This document shows, one piece after another, positions 1 to 10,167 of a DNA stretch of 64,000 nt. Each line of letters begins with the position of its first letter. Within the stretch, counting starts at the first letter, position 1. Below the pieces are notes generated by a model. It did no database searches and was not told the DNA's origin. It worked only from the letters and a program-made list of their open reading frames with translations. The translations under genes were made by a program, and so were the position numbers. The stretch is from Pseudocercospora fijiensis CIRAD86 (taxonomy: Eukaryota > Ascomycota > Dothideomycetes > Mycosphaerellales > Mycosphaerellaceae): assembly GCF_000340215.1 (NCBI RefSeq), contig NW_006921537.1, positions 3,021,685-3,085,684 of the forward strand. Direction: 5' to 3'.

Positions 1-980
1 GTACCAACATACGTCGTGCAGAAGGTCAAAATCTCAAAGCAAAGCCACTCAGACAAGTTCATCAGTACGCCTGGCATAGCAAGGCGCATGATAAGTCTCC
101 AGCCTTTTCTCCACCCTTTCTTCACCTCTTGAGCAGAGGGCCAGCATTGCAGAGTGGACCGGTCAATGACCATAGCGTAAAGTGCGAGCAAGATGGGCCG
201 AATGAGATTCGTCAAAGATGAAGACAGCGCTGCACCGGCAACACGCATGTCGGCAACGATGACCAGATAGTACGTCAATGCGAGGTTGATAGGCAGGCAG
301 GCAATTAGTACGACCAGTCCAGCATTGAAGTTGCCCTGGGCTTGCATGAAGCGTTTACCATGTTCGAAAGCACAATAGCCCTGCACATAGTCAGTAATGC
401 CCCCACTGAAGACGTAGCTGCTGCTTACCGGAACTCCGATCAAAGTCCAATACAAGAAGCTACTAGCATGCTCTACAAGGTCTCCTTGGGGCACGAGAGC
501 ATTGAAGATCCCGCGAGAGCAAAGCCATACCACACCAATCGGGACGACGGCAGTCAAATGCACCAGAACAGTCGCTCGAATGACATCGAGTCCCACATCG
601 GTCAGACGCCCACTGCCATACGCCTGCGAGCAAAGAGTATCGAGCGCAGTAGCAAAACCTTCGAAAATCGAATAGCCCGTGATGTTACTGGTCGTGATTC
701 CTAAAGATACGCCTGCGATCTCCTCGGTCGAGAGCTGGGCTGCAACAGCGATGATGATGAGCTGGTAGGCATACTGTAGAAAGTATGTTACGACTAAAGG
801 GCCTGAGTATCGGAAGAGGATAGAAGCTTCGACTTTGAGGGAGACTTCTGGGATTGCATTTTCATTTTCATCTTCATCTTCTTGTGCAGAGCAGCGTATT
901 ATGAGGTGCTCGTGGTCGGTTTTAGGGAGCAACGGACTGTGTTCCGATGCCGGCCGAGGGAAATTTTCATTCACTTGCAT
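1..980 (-). CDS. MATE family efflux transporter, 5' part (C-terminus beyond window)
   Basis: Multidrug and toxin extrusion (MATE) transporters are membrane antiporters that export small molecules in exchange for protons or sodium. Two exons are visible: 429-980 (184 codons, phase 0) and 1-380, separated by a 48-base intron 381-428 with GTAAGC donor, TACTGAC branch site and CAG acceptor. The ATG at 978-980 is the first after an in-frame TAG. The first ~50 residues are acidic and hydrophilic, as in fungal vacuolar/plasma-membrane MATEs, and are followed by membrane segments. Residues ~105-124 read SIFEGFATALDTLCSQAYGS, the conserved MATE TM2 region, and exon 2 opens with CAFEHGKRFMQAQ and later has PGVLMNLSEWLCFEIL, also typical. 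About 310 of roughly 500 residues are present. The family call is firm; the substrate is unknown. Confidence 0.9.
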   Translation of the reverse strand, partial: MQVNENFPRPASEHSPLLPKTDHEHLIIRCSAQEDEDENENAIPEVSLKVEASILFRYSGPLVVTYFLQYAYQLIIIAVAAQLSTEEIAGVSLGITTSNITGYSIFEGFATALDTLCSQAYGSGRLTDVGLDVIRATVLVHLTAVVPIGVVWLCSRGIFNALVPQGDLVEHASSFLYWTLIGVPVSSSYVFSGGITDYVQGYCAFEHGKRFMQAQGNFNAGLVVLIACLPINLALTYYLVIVADMRVAGAALSSSLTNLIRPILLALYAMVIDRSTLQCWPSAQEVKKGWRKGWRLIMRLAMPGVLMNLSEWLCFEILTFCTTYVG

Positions 981-1287
981 TGTCCCTGCGTGCTAACAAT
1001 AAAAATATTTGTTGTGCAACTTCAGCTCTCACATGAAATGCCAGGATTCGTAGGTGAGAGGGAAGGTTGTATGCAGTAAGCACGAATACAAAGGTTCGGT
1101 GTGGGTTGGAGTTGGGGATCAAATCAGTGCCTCGCCAATGCTCGGAAATAATGGCGCACCGCACCCACGTTCTCCTCAAAAGCGCGGCATTTTTCTTCAA
1201 GCTTCCAAATTGTGTGAAGAAATTCTAGACTATATAATACAAGAGTGATGCTGGACAGCTTCATGTTGACCAATCAGCATTCGATGA
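981..1287. other. Intergenic, MATE promoter side
   Basis: No gene seen. A TATA-like CTATATAATAC lies near 1229. The short open frames here overlap on both strands and have no recognisable protein features. Confidence 0.5.
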
Positions 1288-1433
1288 GTCGGTGTAGTAT
1301 AGTGGTTAGTACGATGTAGGTCAAGAATCAGCGAGTGTGCGATTTGAAATGGATGCTAACTCCCTCGAAGTCGTTGTGGTTCTGTAGTTCAGACCAGATC
1401 CGAGTAGACCCAGGCTCGTTTCCTGGCACCGAC
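1288..1433 (+). tRNA. tRNA-like relic, perhaps tRNA-Asp, with internal insertion
   Basis: The ends form a perfect 7-base acceptor pair, GTCGGTG (1288-1294) with CACCGAC (1427-1433). Positions 1295-1305 read TAGTATAGTGG, a perfect match to the A-box consensus TRGYNNARNNG, followed by a D arm ending GTAC. A T arm (CCAGG, 7-base loop, CCTGG; 1410-1426) abuts the acceptor exactly as in a tRNA, but its B box GGCTCGTTTCC departs from GGTTCGANTCC at two positions. A possible anticodon arm at about 1313-1329 would carry GTC, but it lacks T33 and has a stem mismatch. About 78 extra bases then separate it from the T arm, too many for a normal variable loop. I read it as a decayed tRNA gene. Confidence 0.45.
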
Positions 1434-2127
1434 AGCTTTTTGCTGTTTTTGCTACGCGGAATCGATCACTTTGGCCTCGAGGCATGTCGGCTGGTGTGGG
1501 ATCCACAGACCATTTCACCTCTTCGATTGTGAGGAGAAAATCCCCTGGTCACTCGATGTGGCTTTTGAGACTTATCCTTATTCTTTTGACCAATTCTTCA
1601 CATTTACCATCTCATTCTTTGCCACGATGCGAGCGCCCGGGCGCCGCACAGAACCATTAATGAGGCATGCATAGCTCTACTCGAGGATGGGTCGACGCTC
1701 GGCGCTCGATCGTGCTTCCTTCTGCCAGGTCGTCGATGCTGCCATATCGATGGGAATGGGCTTCGCTTCACGCGATCTAATATTGCAGTGCCGTGATGAT
1801 CTTGAATCAACAAGACGAAGAGGTACATGTAGGCAGCGCGACGCGTCTTCAAGAACTGCTGGTCTGTGCTTGGGCAAATGCGGCTCAAGCGAACCTTTTT
1901 TTGCAGCCCGGGGTCAACAAGCACAATGACGGACCACTTCTTCACTGTCCTCAACCACCTTTTGCCGGTGAAGAAGGGACGGCAAGAGGCATCGCTGTTG
2001 TGAATCATGACTCCTGTCGGCTTCAAAAGCCCTTCTCGGCGCTTCTTGGAAGAAGTTGCCATCCACATCGACATTGGGACGCCTCAGCTTCAAGAACGAG
2101 CCCTTGGAGAGAAAGACTACCACCGAG
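1434..2127. other. Intergenic, no supported gene
   Basis: Open frames up to 156 codons exist on both strands (for example 1604-2074 minus and 1793-2176 plus). They overlap each other and resemble no family I know. The 3' part is the upstream region of the acyl-CoA synthetase pseudogene. Confidence 0.5.
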
Positions 2128-3982
2128 ATGGTATTCAAGCAAGATGAGAAGCTCAGTTTGCCAGGCAAAGACGTAATATCGTGGTATCTCCAAAACCCCC
2201 GGGTTCAAGACGATAGGCAGATATACATCGATGCCCAAGATCCGAGAAGATACTATACTTTTGCTCAAGCCAGAAGTACCATACGGAAGCTCGTTGCTGG
2301 CTTCAGAAAAGCTGGTCTCCAGAAGGGAGATACTGTCTGCTTACACAACTTCAATGATGTATGCCCTTCGAGGTCACTGAGTGTCACTGCACGTACAGCT
2401 GACCAGGACTAGATCAACTATCCAATCCTGGTCAACGGAATCATGGCATTTGGCGGTATCTTTGCTGGAACGAACCCTTCATACCAGCCATACGAGCTCG
2501 CCCATGCCATCAAGGCTGCGAAGATCAAGTTCCTAGTGGTAGAGCCCGAGCTCATCAAACACGCACTCAAGGCGGCCGACGATGCTGGCATCTCGAGGGA
2601 AAGAGTTCTAAATTTTGACAACCGCCAATGGCAGAAGGTACCTGAAGGCTTCAAGTCATAGCGTTCGTTGCTTGACCACGGGGAAGAAGATTGGGAGAGC
2701 TGGGATAACGCAGAGAGATCGAAGAGGACAACAGCTGCACGCATGTTTAGTAGCAGAACCACAGGCTTGCCCAAAGCTGCTATGCTTACACACTATAATC
2801 TGATTGCCCAGCATGTCCAGATCAACGAGTGGAAGCCCAAGCCTTATGAAGTGGGGAGCGATTCACAATATCTTCGAGCGACGTGCTAATGGCCGAGCCG
2901 GAACGCCGACTCATGTGCACTCCGATGTTTCACGTCGCAACTTGCCCATCAACTCATTCCTCGCCCCTCAAGAATGGAGTACAAACCTACGTCATGAGAA
3001 GGTTCGAACTCGAAAGTTACTTCAAATCTATCGAAAAATATCAGATCACCGACTGTGCCACTGTGCCGCCTATGGTGCTTCAGATCATCAACTCTGATTT
3101 GAAGGACAAGTACTCAATGAAGAGCATAAAGTTCGCGACATGTGGTACTGCTCCACTGGAGGAGACACAACAAGCGAAGTTTCAAGCATTACTTGCCGAT
3201 GGCGCTCCATTTACACAAGTTTGGGGAATGACAGGTGGGTTCATTGCAGACTTCTGCAATGCGTGGCTGACTTCTAGTGCGAACAGAAACAAGCTGCATC
3301 GCGACAAACTTCCCCTACCCCGAAGACGACGATACCGGGAGCTGCGGACGTCCTGTACCCAACATCGAGCTCAAGCTATGCGACGTCGCAGACGAGAAGA
3401 AAGAAATCACAGGCCATGATATCCGTGGCGAGCTCTGCATGCGAGGAGATACTGTCATCCCGGGATACATGGACGAGAAAGCCACCGCGGACTCCTGGGA
3501 CAAAGACGGATTCTTTCACACTGGAGACATCGCCTACTGTGACGGCAAAACTGGGAAATGGTACATCGTCGACCGACAGAAGGAGTTGATCAAGGTCCGA
3601 GGCTTTCCAGTAGCCCCTCCTGATCTGGAAGCAGTCCTCCTCGATCACCCCGGCATCTCAGACGTTGGTGTCATTGGCGTGGGGAAGGACAAGAATTCCG
3701 ACTCGGAGTTTGCCCGAGCGTACATCGTGAGGAAGAAGAGCAGCGAAGGCAAGGGTCTAGATGAGAATGGTGTGTATGAATACATGGGATCGAAATTGGC
3801 CAAGTTCAAGCGACCGGATGGGGGTGTGGTGTTCTTGGGGACGAGATTGTAAGTTTTTGTCCCCCCTGTACTGACTAATAGCGAAACAGCCGAAGAATCC
3901 AAGCGGCAAGATCTTGAAGAAGATGCCACGTGAGAAGGCTGCTGACGAAATGAAGAAAGAACGTCAGAGGTCCAAGTTGTAG
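2128..3982 (+). pseudogene. Acyl-CoA synthetase / 4-coumarate-CoA ligase-like (AMP-binding), broken
   Basis: The family activates carboxylic acids to acyl-adenylates and then CoA thioesters. The reading needs introns 2359-2412, 2851-2897 (weak GTGGGG donor), 3235-3286 and 3849-3889, all with good branch sites. It begins at ATG 2128, matching the usual family N-terminus. Visible parts: IFAGTNPSY region (2449-2475), P-loop (2746-2775), MFHVA (2922), WGMTETS across an intron, GELCMRG (~3427), FFHTGD (~3511), DRQKELIKVRG (~3571) and C-terminal PKNPSGKILK (3890-3919). Three lesions are seen. An in-frame TAG at 2659-2661 sits where relatives have Trp. AGA at 2755-2757 changes the P-loop glycine (SSGTTGLPKA) to arginine. 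One G is missing from the run at 3837-3840, because only a restored base joins FLGDE to IPKNPSGK across the last intron. The gene is therefore probably dead. Confidence 0.85.
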
Positions 3983-5051
3983 TCAGAACAGGTAACACAT
4001 ACCAAGAAACATCTCTGCTTGCAGTACTTGAAGTCCCTCGAGCTGCTGTTTGATCCACATACGTCAAAAGTAAGCATTGGATGCATGGGAAATGGCTGAT
4101 GGCTATTGGGAGAAGAACAGCGGAAACTAGCGGGAGTCGTGTTCCATGCACTCGGGGAACGTGCCAACCATGCCGAACATCTCGGCATTTCCAGCAACAC
4201 CGACACCGATCGCGCTCCCATAACGCCGACACAATACATGGCCAAAGCAAAATCAGTAGAGATCAACAATGACAACACCCGACAGCGCCGAACTCTATGC
4301 TACACACAAATTCCCATCGCTCCCACGATGCCACCGGCGGCGGCATATAACTATAGCGGAGGAGTAAGCAATGCCACCTCCGACTCACCATGAGTCTCAT
4401 CGGGATTCTCAATCAGGCGGGAACCATCACCCATAGAGTGACAGAGTAGGTCAGCAACATGGCAGACAATCACCATCCCCCACCAGTAGTCAAACTCGAA
4501 TGCTCGCAGTCGATTAAACTCACCACAGCACAGCAGAAGTCCACCCACGAGGTCTCAATCGCAGCAGAGACGCCCGCTCCAGGAATTTCAGACATAACCT
4601 TACTGACATCAGCCTCGACTCCCCCCGCAGAGACGATCTCAAAACTCTCCGTCCTCTCCAGATCGACGCGCGAGCCATGGACCCCGTCGAAGCGATAGCG
4701 CGCACCCACCTCATTGCGAACTTCTTCGAGTCGCGTATAGACAACTGCGTAATATCGAAGATTACCTCCGCAATCTCCGCCATATGACGGATATGCGGCT
4801 TCGGTGCACGAGACATTCCGCGCACATTGATGCCGCGCGCGAGGACTTGCTATTGTGTATGTTTCGTTTATAATTCGGGGTCGGCCTACGGAGGTGCGAA
4901 GAGTGAGGCGGAAAGAGCAGTGGGGTTTGTCTGCGGTGCACCATGTTGAAGAGGATGACATTTGGGAATCATGGATGATGACTTGGGACAAATATCACCG
5001 TGTGTGTGTGAGTGCACGGAAAATTGAAACCCTGCTGTTGACTACGGTCTA
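3983..5051. other. Intergenic, no supported gene
   Basis: Open frames of 60-200 codons lie on both strands (for example 4106-4393 and 4459-4698 plus, 4470-4991 minus). A plus-strand stretch near 4674-4790 (reading MDPVEAIARTHLIANF) looks protein-like but has no clean start, end or introns. It could be a decayed gene; I do not recognise it. Confidence 0.4.
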
Positions 5052-6445
5052 CTACTGATGCGGCCGTTCCATCGTCGCACTCGCATTCTTGATATCCGAC
5101 CACTTGGGCGCAGGAACGCTCAAAATGCGACAGAGATCTTTCCGCCTCTTCCGGAAATCCGCATACAAGTCCTTCCAGATCTCGCGCTCTCGGCACGTGC
5201 CCTCGGTCTTCCCATCGCAGTCGGGCTGCATTTCTGACAAGCCCTGATACGGCCACATCACCCAAGGCTTCGGCAGTGGCCAGTCGGAGAAATGGACCAG
5301 CTTGGCTTCTTTCAAGATGCGATCGGGATCCCAGTCGTATTTGGAAGGGTAGCGTTCTCGTGGACCGTTGATGGTACCGAGATAGGCGGAGTGGTCGTGT
5401 TTGCGGAATTCGGCCGTGAGGAGAGCGTATGGTCGATGAGGGAGAACCATGGCAGAAGCGCCGAATCGGTGATTGAGCAGATCCATGTCGAAGTTCCTCC
5501 CGGCTTGGAATCCTGGCTGCAGCTTCCACGACATGAGGATGTCGAGGAAGTTCTTGAGCTCGAATGGATTGGGCTCGATCAGCATCATCAGGCTGGTGAG
5601 CGGCCACTCGTTCGGTTTTCCTTCCGACCAGTACGCTCGTGGCATCGCAACCGGCGTCTTTGGAAGTGTGAAGAGTTCGTCCATATGTTGGAACAAGGTC
5701 ACATCGCTATCCAGATGCAGCACTCGATCGTACTCGACCAGATCAAAGGCCCGCAACTTTGTTATTGAAGCGTCCCATGAGCTGGGTGCGTTGAGAGTGC
5801 CGGGAGAAGCATCGCCTTCGATGTCAAGGACCGTGATCGGCTTGAGCTTCACCTTCCACAACTTCTCCGCTCGGATCAAAAGTTGACTGTTGCGATCTTG
5901 AGGCGATTCGTCGACCAGATCCCATTCTTTGGGGTACAACAGTACTCGATCGGCCTTGCTGCCAAGTCGGTGTAATGCTTCGAATACCATGTAGGCTATA
6001 CATACACATCATTAGCAAAGCTCACAAAAACAAAAACCTCATTGTTCTAAACTGCTTCTTACCGTTACACAAATTATGATTATCCGTCACATATCTTGAA
6101 AACGTCATGTCAGCATGGTAGTCACACTCCTCTCCGTTCGAACTCCCCTTCAACAAAAAAAACTCACTGTACATAAGCAAAACTTTTCCAATCAATCTTT
6201 GCCTCCCTTCCTCCTACATCTCTTCCTCCTCTCGCAAAAAATCCCAACACACATAACCCGAACAGAAGCGTCGAAAGTACGGTCCGATACTTTCGCGAAC
6301 AATGCACGGCGTAAGCTTTCAGGTTGGCGATTGCGCCTTGGTTCGGTCGGTGCCAGGTGCTGGAGTAGTGATGAGGAGGTGGTGAGGTAGGATTTCCCCA
6401 GTCGTCGTAGGCTTCTCCCATTTTTCGGCGTTGGTGGGGAGGCAT
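5052..6445 (-). CDS. Glycosyltransferase family 8 protein (glycogenin/Gnt1-like), type II membrane
   Basis: Three exons: 6168-6445, 6063-6094 and 5052-5995, with introns 6095-6167 (GTGAGT..CAAG) and 5996-6062 (GTAAGA..ATAG). The spliced length of 1254 bases gives 417 residues. Residues ~55-71 (TVLSTLLFGLCVLGFFA) form one membrane anchor after a short proline-rich cytosolic tail, the layout of a Golgi type II enzyme. The joined exons read YVQYVTDNHNLCNAYMVFEA, the normal start of the fungal GT8 domain, which confirms the splicing. The DXD metal and nucleotide-sugar motif is DSD at ~199-201 (LHLDSDVTLF). HFSDWPLPKPW nearer the C-terminus is also conserved in relatives. The likely role is transfer of a sugar from a UDP donor in the secretory pathway; the acceptor is unknown. 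ATG at 6421 is an alternative start. Confidence 0.88.
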
Positions 6446-6541
6446 GGGGTGGGGTGGTTGTTGATAGGGGGAGGTGTTGTGATTGAAGGGTTGGATGGAC
6501 CCCGGAGTTCGGGAGTCACGTGACGCAGTGGAAGTTGGTTG

Positions 6542-8380
6542 TTATACCCTGGGCACCGGAAACACCAAATGCTCGGCCTCCACTCGATAGTACGTCCCCG
6601 CCAGCGGATCGTCGAGAAAAGCGGCAAACCCGGGCGCAAAGACCGCGTCGGGCTGCTCCGACGAGGGATCGCCTTCCATCGGCCCCGGCAATCGGATATA
6701 ATGCTCCGTCACATCGGCCCCCAAAGCGGGGTCGTAGGGCGAGCGTGCGAAGAACAGTCGAATCAGGCCTTGCGCGAAGAATTGCTGGCCGCAGATCAAC
6801 CGCCATCGGTCGGCCTCTGCAACGTCGTGGCAGGCTGTGATGGATTCGTTATTACGTTCTTCCAGTGCGATGTGGACTTTGAGGATCTCGCCGGTGTTGG
6901 TCGAATTGCGATCTCCCTCTACGCGACTGCTGTGCATGAGGAGAGATACTGCGCGTCGACGGATGTGGGGGTCTCGGCATTTGTGGCCGACGAAGCCGAG
7001 GATATCGGCCACGCCGTCGTCCACGCCGAAGGAGATTTCCGGGGGATTGCACGGCCCGGTGGGCAAGTTCGGTTCGAGTAGGGTAACGATCTGTGCGAAG
7101 TCCTGGATATGCTGGTCGTAGTCTGTCTCTTGCTGGACGGGATATGTTTCGACCAGGATCTTGGCAAACAGCGCGGACACCTGCAGCAGCCTGCTTGGCT
7201 TGCTTGTTGTGCTTGCATCTTCAGTAGTCCGTGGAACAAGCTGGCCGACTGCGTTCATCCAATGCGAGTGCAAATCGCGGAAGCCGGTCAAGGAGCACGC
7301 CGTGCTCGGACATGCCAGACAATGGTGTGCCCACTGCAGCATCTCGAGCAGACAATCTCTCGCCTCGACCAATGACTGGAACGAAGATGGAAAAACAGGC
7401 TGCGTTTTCCTGCACGACTCATCGGTGAGCGCATCCCATTCCCTCGCCACCGACATGGAAAAGGCCGTGGAGATGTCTCCCAACCGAAAGGCGCGCGCGG
7501 TCAGCCGTCTCATCAGAGGTCGAAGCTTCGTCTCGATGGCATGAGCCTCCGCTGGAGAGGCCACGTGCCCGGTGCTCAAGGCTTGCTTCGCGTCATACTC
7601 CTGTAGTAGCTGGTTGCCCGCCCGAAGCAAGCGAAAAGCATGCCGGCCGTGCTGGACACCTTGCAGCACAAGCATGATTACACATGAGACAAGAGCTTCG
7701 AAGAGTGGCGGCTCACTCCTCATCAGAGCCTGGGCCGCCAACTGAGCGTTCCGTGCACTGGCATGCTTGTGCAGAACGGCATAGGCATAGGATGCGGCCG
7801 GCGAGCTGATGCTTTCATGCCAATTCGACAACGCGCACAAGCCATATGCGATTGCTTGGCTGTGCTGCGACACCTGCAGCACCAGCCTTCCCCAGAACGA
7901 CATATCCTCCCATCCGCTACATTCCACGGACGTGCGAGCTTCGAAGAACGCAAGACTGCGCAGGCTATACGAGTCGAGGCTCTGCCAGCCTGAACGCAAG
8001 GGCCGGCCTATCGACCAAACATCCCCTGATCGCTCGTCCACATCTCTGCTTGCTTTTGCATTATTTCCCTTTCCGGTCTGTCTCAAGGATGGATTTGGCC
8101 GCAGGGCACGTTTGAATGCTTTTGCAGTCGATTGAGCGTTTTGGGCATCAGCTTTTGTGGCGATTATGGGCCCGGACTTAGCACTCTGAACGTGTCTCCG
8201 GATCTTCGATTCTTCTGATCTGGAGCATTGTGACAGACGCTCTGAGTCGGCGCTTTTGTGTATCCAGAATAACTGTTGCGACATGGACTTTTCCAAACGA
8301 GTAGCTGCCAAGAGGTGACTTCTGGAGAGGTTCGAGGGCTGATGGCTGCTGTGAGGATCGACCTCGTCATGTTCTAACAC
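6542..8380 (-). CDS. Fungal-specific transcription factor-like protein (DUF3468 type), no zinc cluster
   Basis: A single open frame of 612 codons without introns. The N-terminal segment (QQLFWIHKSADSERLSQ..IRRHVQS) resembles the short conserved opening of fungal proteins annotated as Zn2Cys6-type regulators that lack the Cys6 cluster. The rest is helical and rich in Leu and Ala, like the fungal transcription-factor middle homology region (for example LAFFEARTSVECSGWEDMSF and CVIMLVLQGVQHGR). No Cys6 motif is visible anywhere, so direct DNA binding is doubtful. The true start may be the internal ATG at 8284 (residue 33), where family similarity begins. It faces the aldo/keto reductase divergently across ~265 bases, so a shared promoter is possible but not shown. 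Confidence 0.7.
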   Translation of the reverse strand: MLEHDEVDPHSSHQPSNLSRSHLLAATRLEKSMSQQLFWIHKSADSERLSQCSRSEESKIRRHVQSAKSGPIIATKADAQNAQSTAKAFKRALRPNPSLRQTGKGNNAKASRDVDERSGDVWSIGRPLRSGWQSLDSYSLRSLAFFEARTSVECSGWEDMSFWGRLVLQVSQHSQAIAYGLCALSNWHESISSPAASYAYAVLHKHASARNAQLAAQALMRSEPPLFEALVSCVIMLVLQGVQHGRHAFRLLRAGNQLLQEYDAKQALSTGHVASPAEAHAIETKLRPLMRRLTARAFRLGDISTAFSMSVAREWDALTDESCRKTQPVFPSSFQSLVEARDCLLEMLQWAHHCLACPSTACSLTGFRDLHSHWMNAVGQLVPRTTEDASTTSKPSRLLQVSALFAKILVETYPVQQETDYDQHIQDFAQIVTLLEPNLPTGPCNPPEISFGVDDGVADILGFVGHKCRDPHIRRRAVSLLMHSSRVEGDRNSTNTGEILKVHIALEERNNESITACHDVAEADRWRLICGQQFFAQGLIRLFFARSPYDPALGADVTEHYIRLPGPMEGDPSSEQPDAVFAPGFAAFLDDPLAGTYYRVEAEHLVFPVPRV

Positions 8381-8644
8381 CCGGCTTGCTCCAGTGGCGT
8401 CAATCCAAACCTAGTCCTCTTTAGCTTACTTTCCTTTCTCGGAAGCTGCCAAGAGACTTCACGACCTGAATAAACACCACGCGAACTGCATCTTGCATCT
8501 CCAGAGGCCACCATGCGTCATGCACAATGGTCGAAAAGAATGGCCGTAAGTCCGCACGCCAGTGTCGCAGCTCTATAAGTATGCCCAAACATGGACGAAC
8601 ATTGCTCTGCCAGCATCCCGCATCCACCACCTCAGTCCTTCAAC
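8381..8644. promoter_or_regulatory. Divergent intergenic region between regulator-like gene and aldo/keto reductase
   Basis: 264 bases lie between the two divergent start codons. I see no TATA box or repeated operator. An ATG at 8591 is in frame with the reductase and could extend it by 18 residues. Confidence 0.35.
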
Positions 8645-9818
8645 ATGGCCGACTTCATGCAAGCAGCTCCAACACCAAAGACCGCGCTAGGTCGACATCA
8701 AGTCCTCTCCTCCACAGCTGGCATTCGGGTATCTCCTCTCATTCTGGGTGCCATGTCCATAGGGGAAGCGTGGTCGTTTATGGGAGCAATGAACAAGAAG
8801 CAAGCATTTGAACTTCTTGATGCCTACTTTGATGCTGGAGGAAACTTCATCGACACAGCCAACTGCTATCAAGATGGCCAGTCCGAGGGCTGGATTGGCG
8901 AGTGGATGGAGTCGAGGAAAAATCGTGACCAAGTGGTCATTGCAACCAAATTCTCATTCCACTACAAGGCTGGGTCAAATGCCGACAAGACGCCCGCGAA
9001 CAACAACTACTGGGGAAATCATAAGCGAAGCATGCACGTATCTGTTCGCGACTCTCTGGCGAAGCTCAAGACTCAGTGGATCGATGTGCTCTATGTGCAC
9101 TACTGGGATTACACAGTCTCGATCGAAGAAGTCATGGACTCGCTACATCTTCTTGTACAGCAGGGAACAGTCATGTACTTGGGAATCAGCGATACCCCGG
9201 CGTGGGTCGTTGCCTCTGCAAATGCATATGCCAAGATGCACGGCAAGACGCCGTTCAGTATCTATCAAGGTATGTGTCAATACTTCGATTTCTCCCTCTG
9301 CTGATCCTGATGGCGCAGGCCGCTGGAACGTCTTGATCCGCGATCTCGAACGCGAGATCGTCCCAATGGCAATACAACACGGGATGGCCATCGCACCGTG
9401 GGGAGTTCTCGGAGACGGTAAATTTCAGACTCCAGAGGCCATCGCAAAGCGCCAATCCAATGGCGAACCTCTCCGTTTCGGCGCCGAGCAGAGTGAAGAA
9501 GAAGTCGCCATGTCTGAAGCACTGGCAGAAGTCGCCAAAGCTCACGGTACCGAGAGCGTCACAGCCGTGGCTTTGGCATACGTTCGTGCAAAAGCTCCAA
9601 ACGTGCTGCCTCTCATTGGCGGCAGGAAGATCGAGCATCTGAAGGACAACATTAAAGGTCTGGATATCAAGCTCACGAAGGAACAAGTCGAGTTTCTGGA
9701 GAGCAAGAAGAACTTCGATCCTGGATTCCCTGCTTCGTTCATCGGTCAGGACTGGAGGGTAACTGGAGAGCCTTCGGCGCTTTTTGCTGCGGGTGGTCCT
9801 GTTGCGCTTCGTCCGTGA
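8645..9818 (+). CDS. Aldo/keto reductase, aryl-alcohol dehydrogenase (AAD) type
   Basis: NADPH-dependent reduction of aldehydes or ketones, probably cytosolic. Exons 8645-9269 and 9319-9818 flank a 49-base intron (GTATGT..GCTGATC..GCAG), giving 374 residues. The start at 8645 ([17 protein letters not shown]) matches the usual start of the norsolorinic acid reductase/AAD subfamily. The catalytic tetrad is visible as Asp70 and Tyr75 (DTANCYQ), Lys102 (IATKF) and His152 (YVHYWDY). The C-terminal half has [20 protein letters not shown], part of the conserved cofactor-binding tail. The frame is intact with normal base composition, so it is likely functional. The nearby regulator-like gene and the dead synthetase could suggest a former small metabolic cluster, but this is only inference. 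The physiological substrate cannot be told. Confidence 0.92.
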
Positions 9819-10167
9819 GCTTGGAGTTTGATTGAGTCGCGTATTTCACATTCATCATTTGAGTCTCGCTTCTCGCTCTCTCTTCCCGAATCACGCATCC
9901 TGCCCACATCAAAACATCGCACTGCTTTTGACTTCACGAAGAGCCAGCTATCTGGCAGGAATTCCTAAGAAGACCCATATGCACGTGCCAGGTCGCGTTT
10001 GCTTGCTCACTTAGCGTCACTTAGCGCGCTAATCACATGCAGCATGTGATCCGACTCGATCTTGAAACGCTAGCTGACAAGATAGGTCCACAATCTTGTA
10101 TTCTACCCGTCGCGCACAACACTACACCATCGCGCGAATTCATATCACCTCACAGCACACTTCTGCA
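9819..10167. other. Intergenic
   Basis: No gene seen. It holds the reductase 3' end and the upstream region of the F-box-like gene, with a short direct repeat CACTTAGCG near 10,010-10,026. Confidence 0.5.

Noticed and set aside
1604..2074. 156-codon minus-strand open frame
   Set aside because: No family resemblance, overlaps several equally long frames on the other strand, and has no clear context as a gene.
5292..5886. Plus-strand open frames of 137-158 codons
   Set aside because: Shadows of the GT8 gene on the opposite strand.
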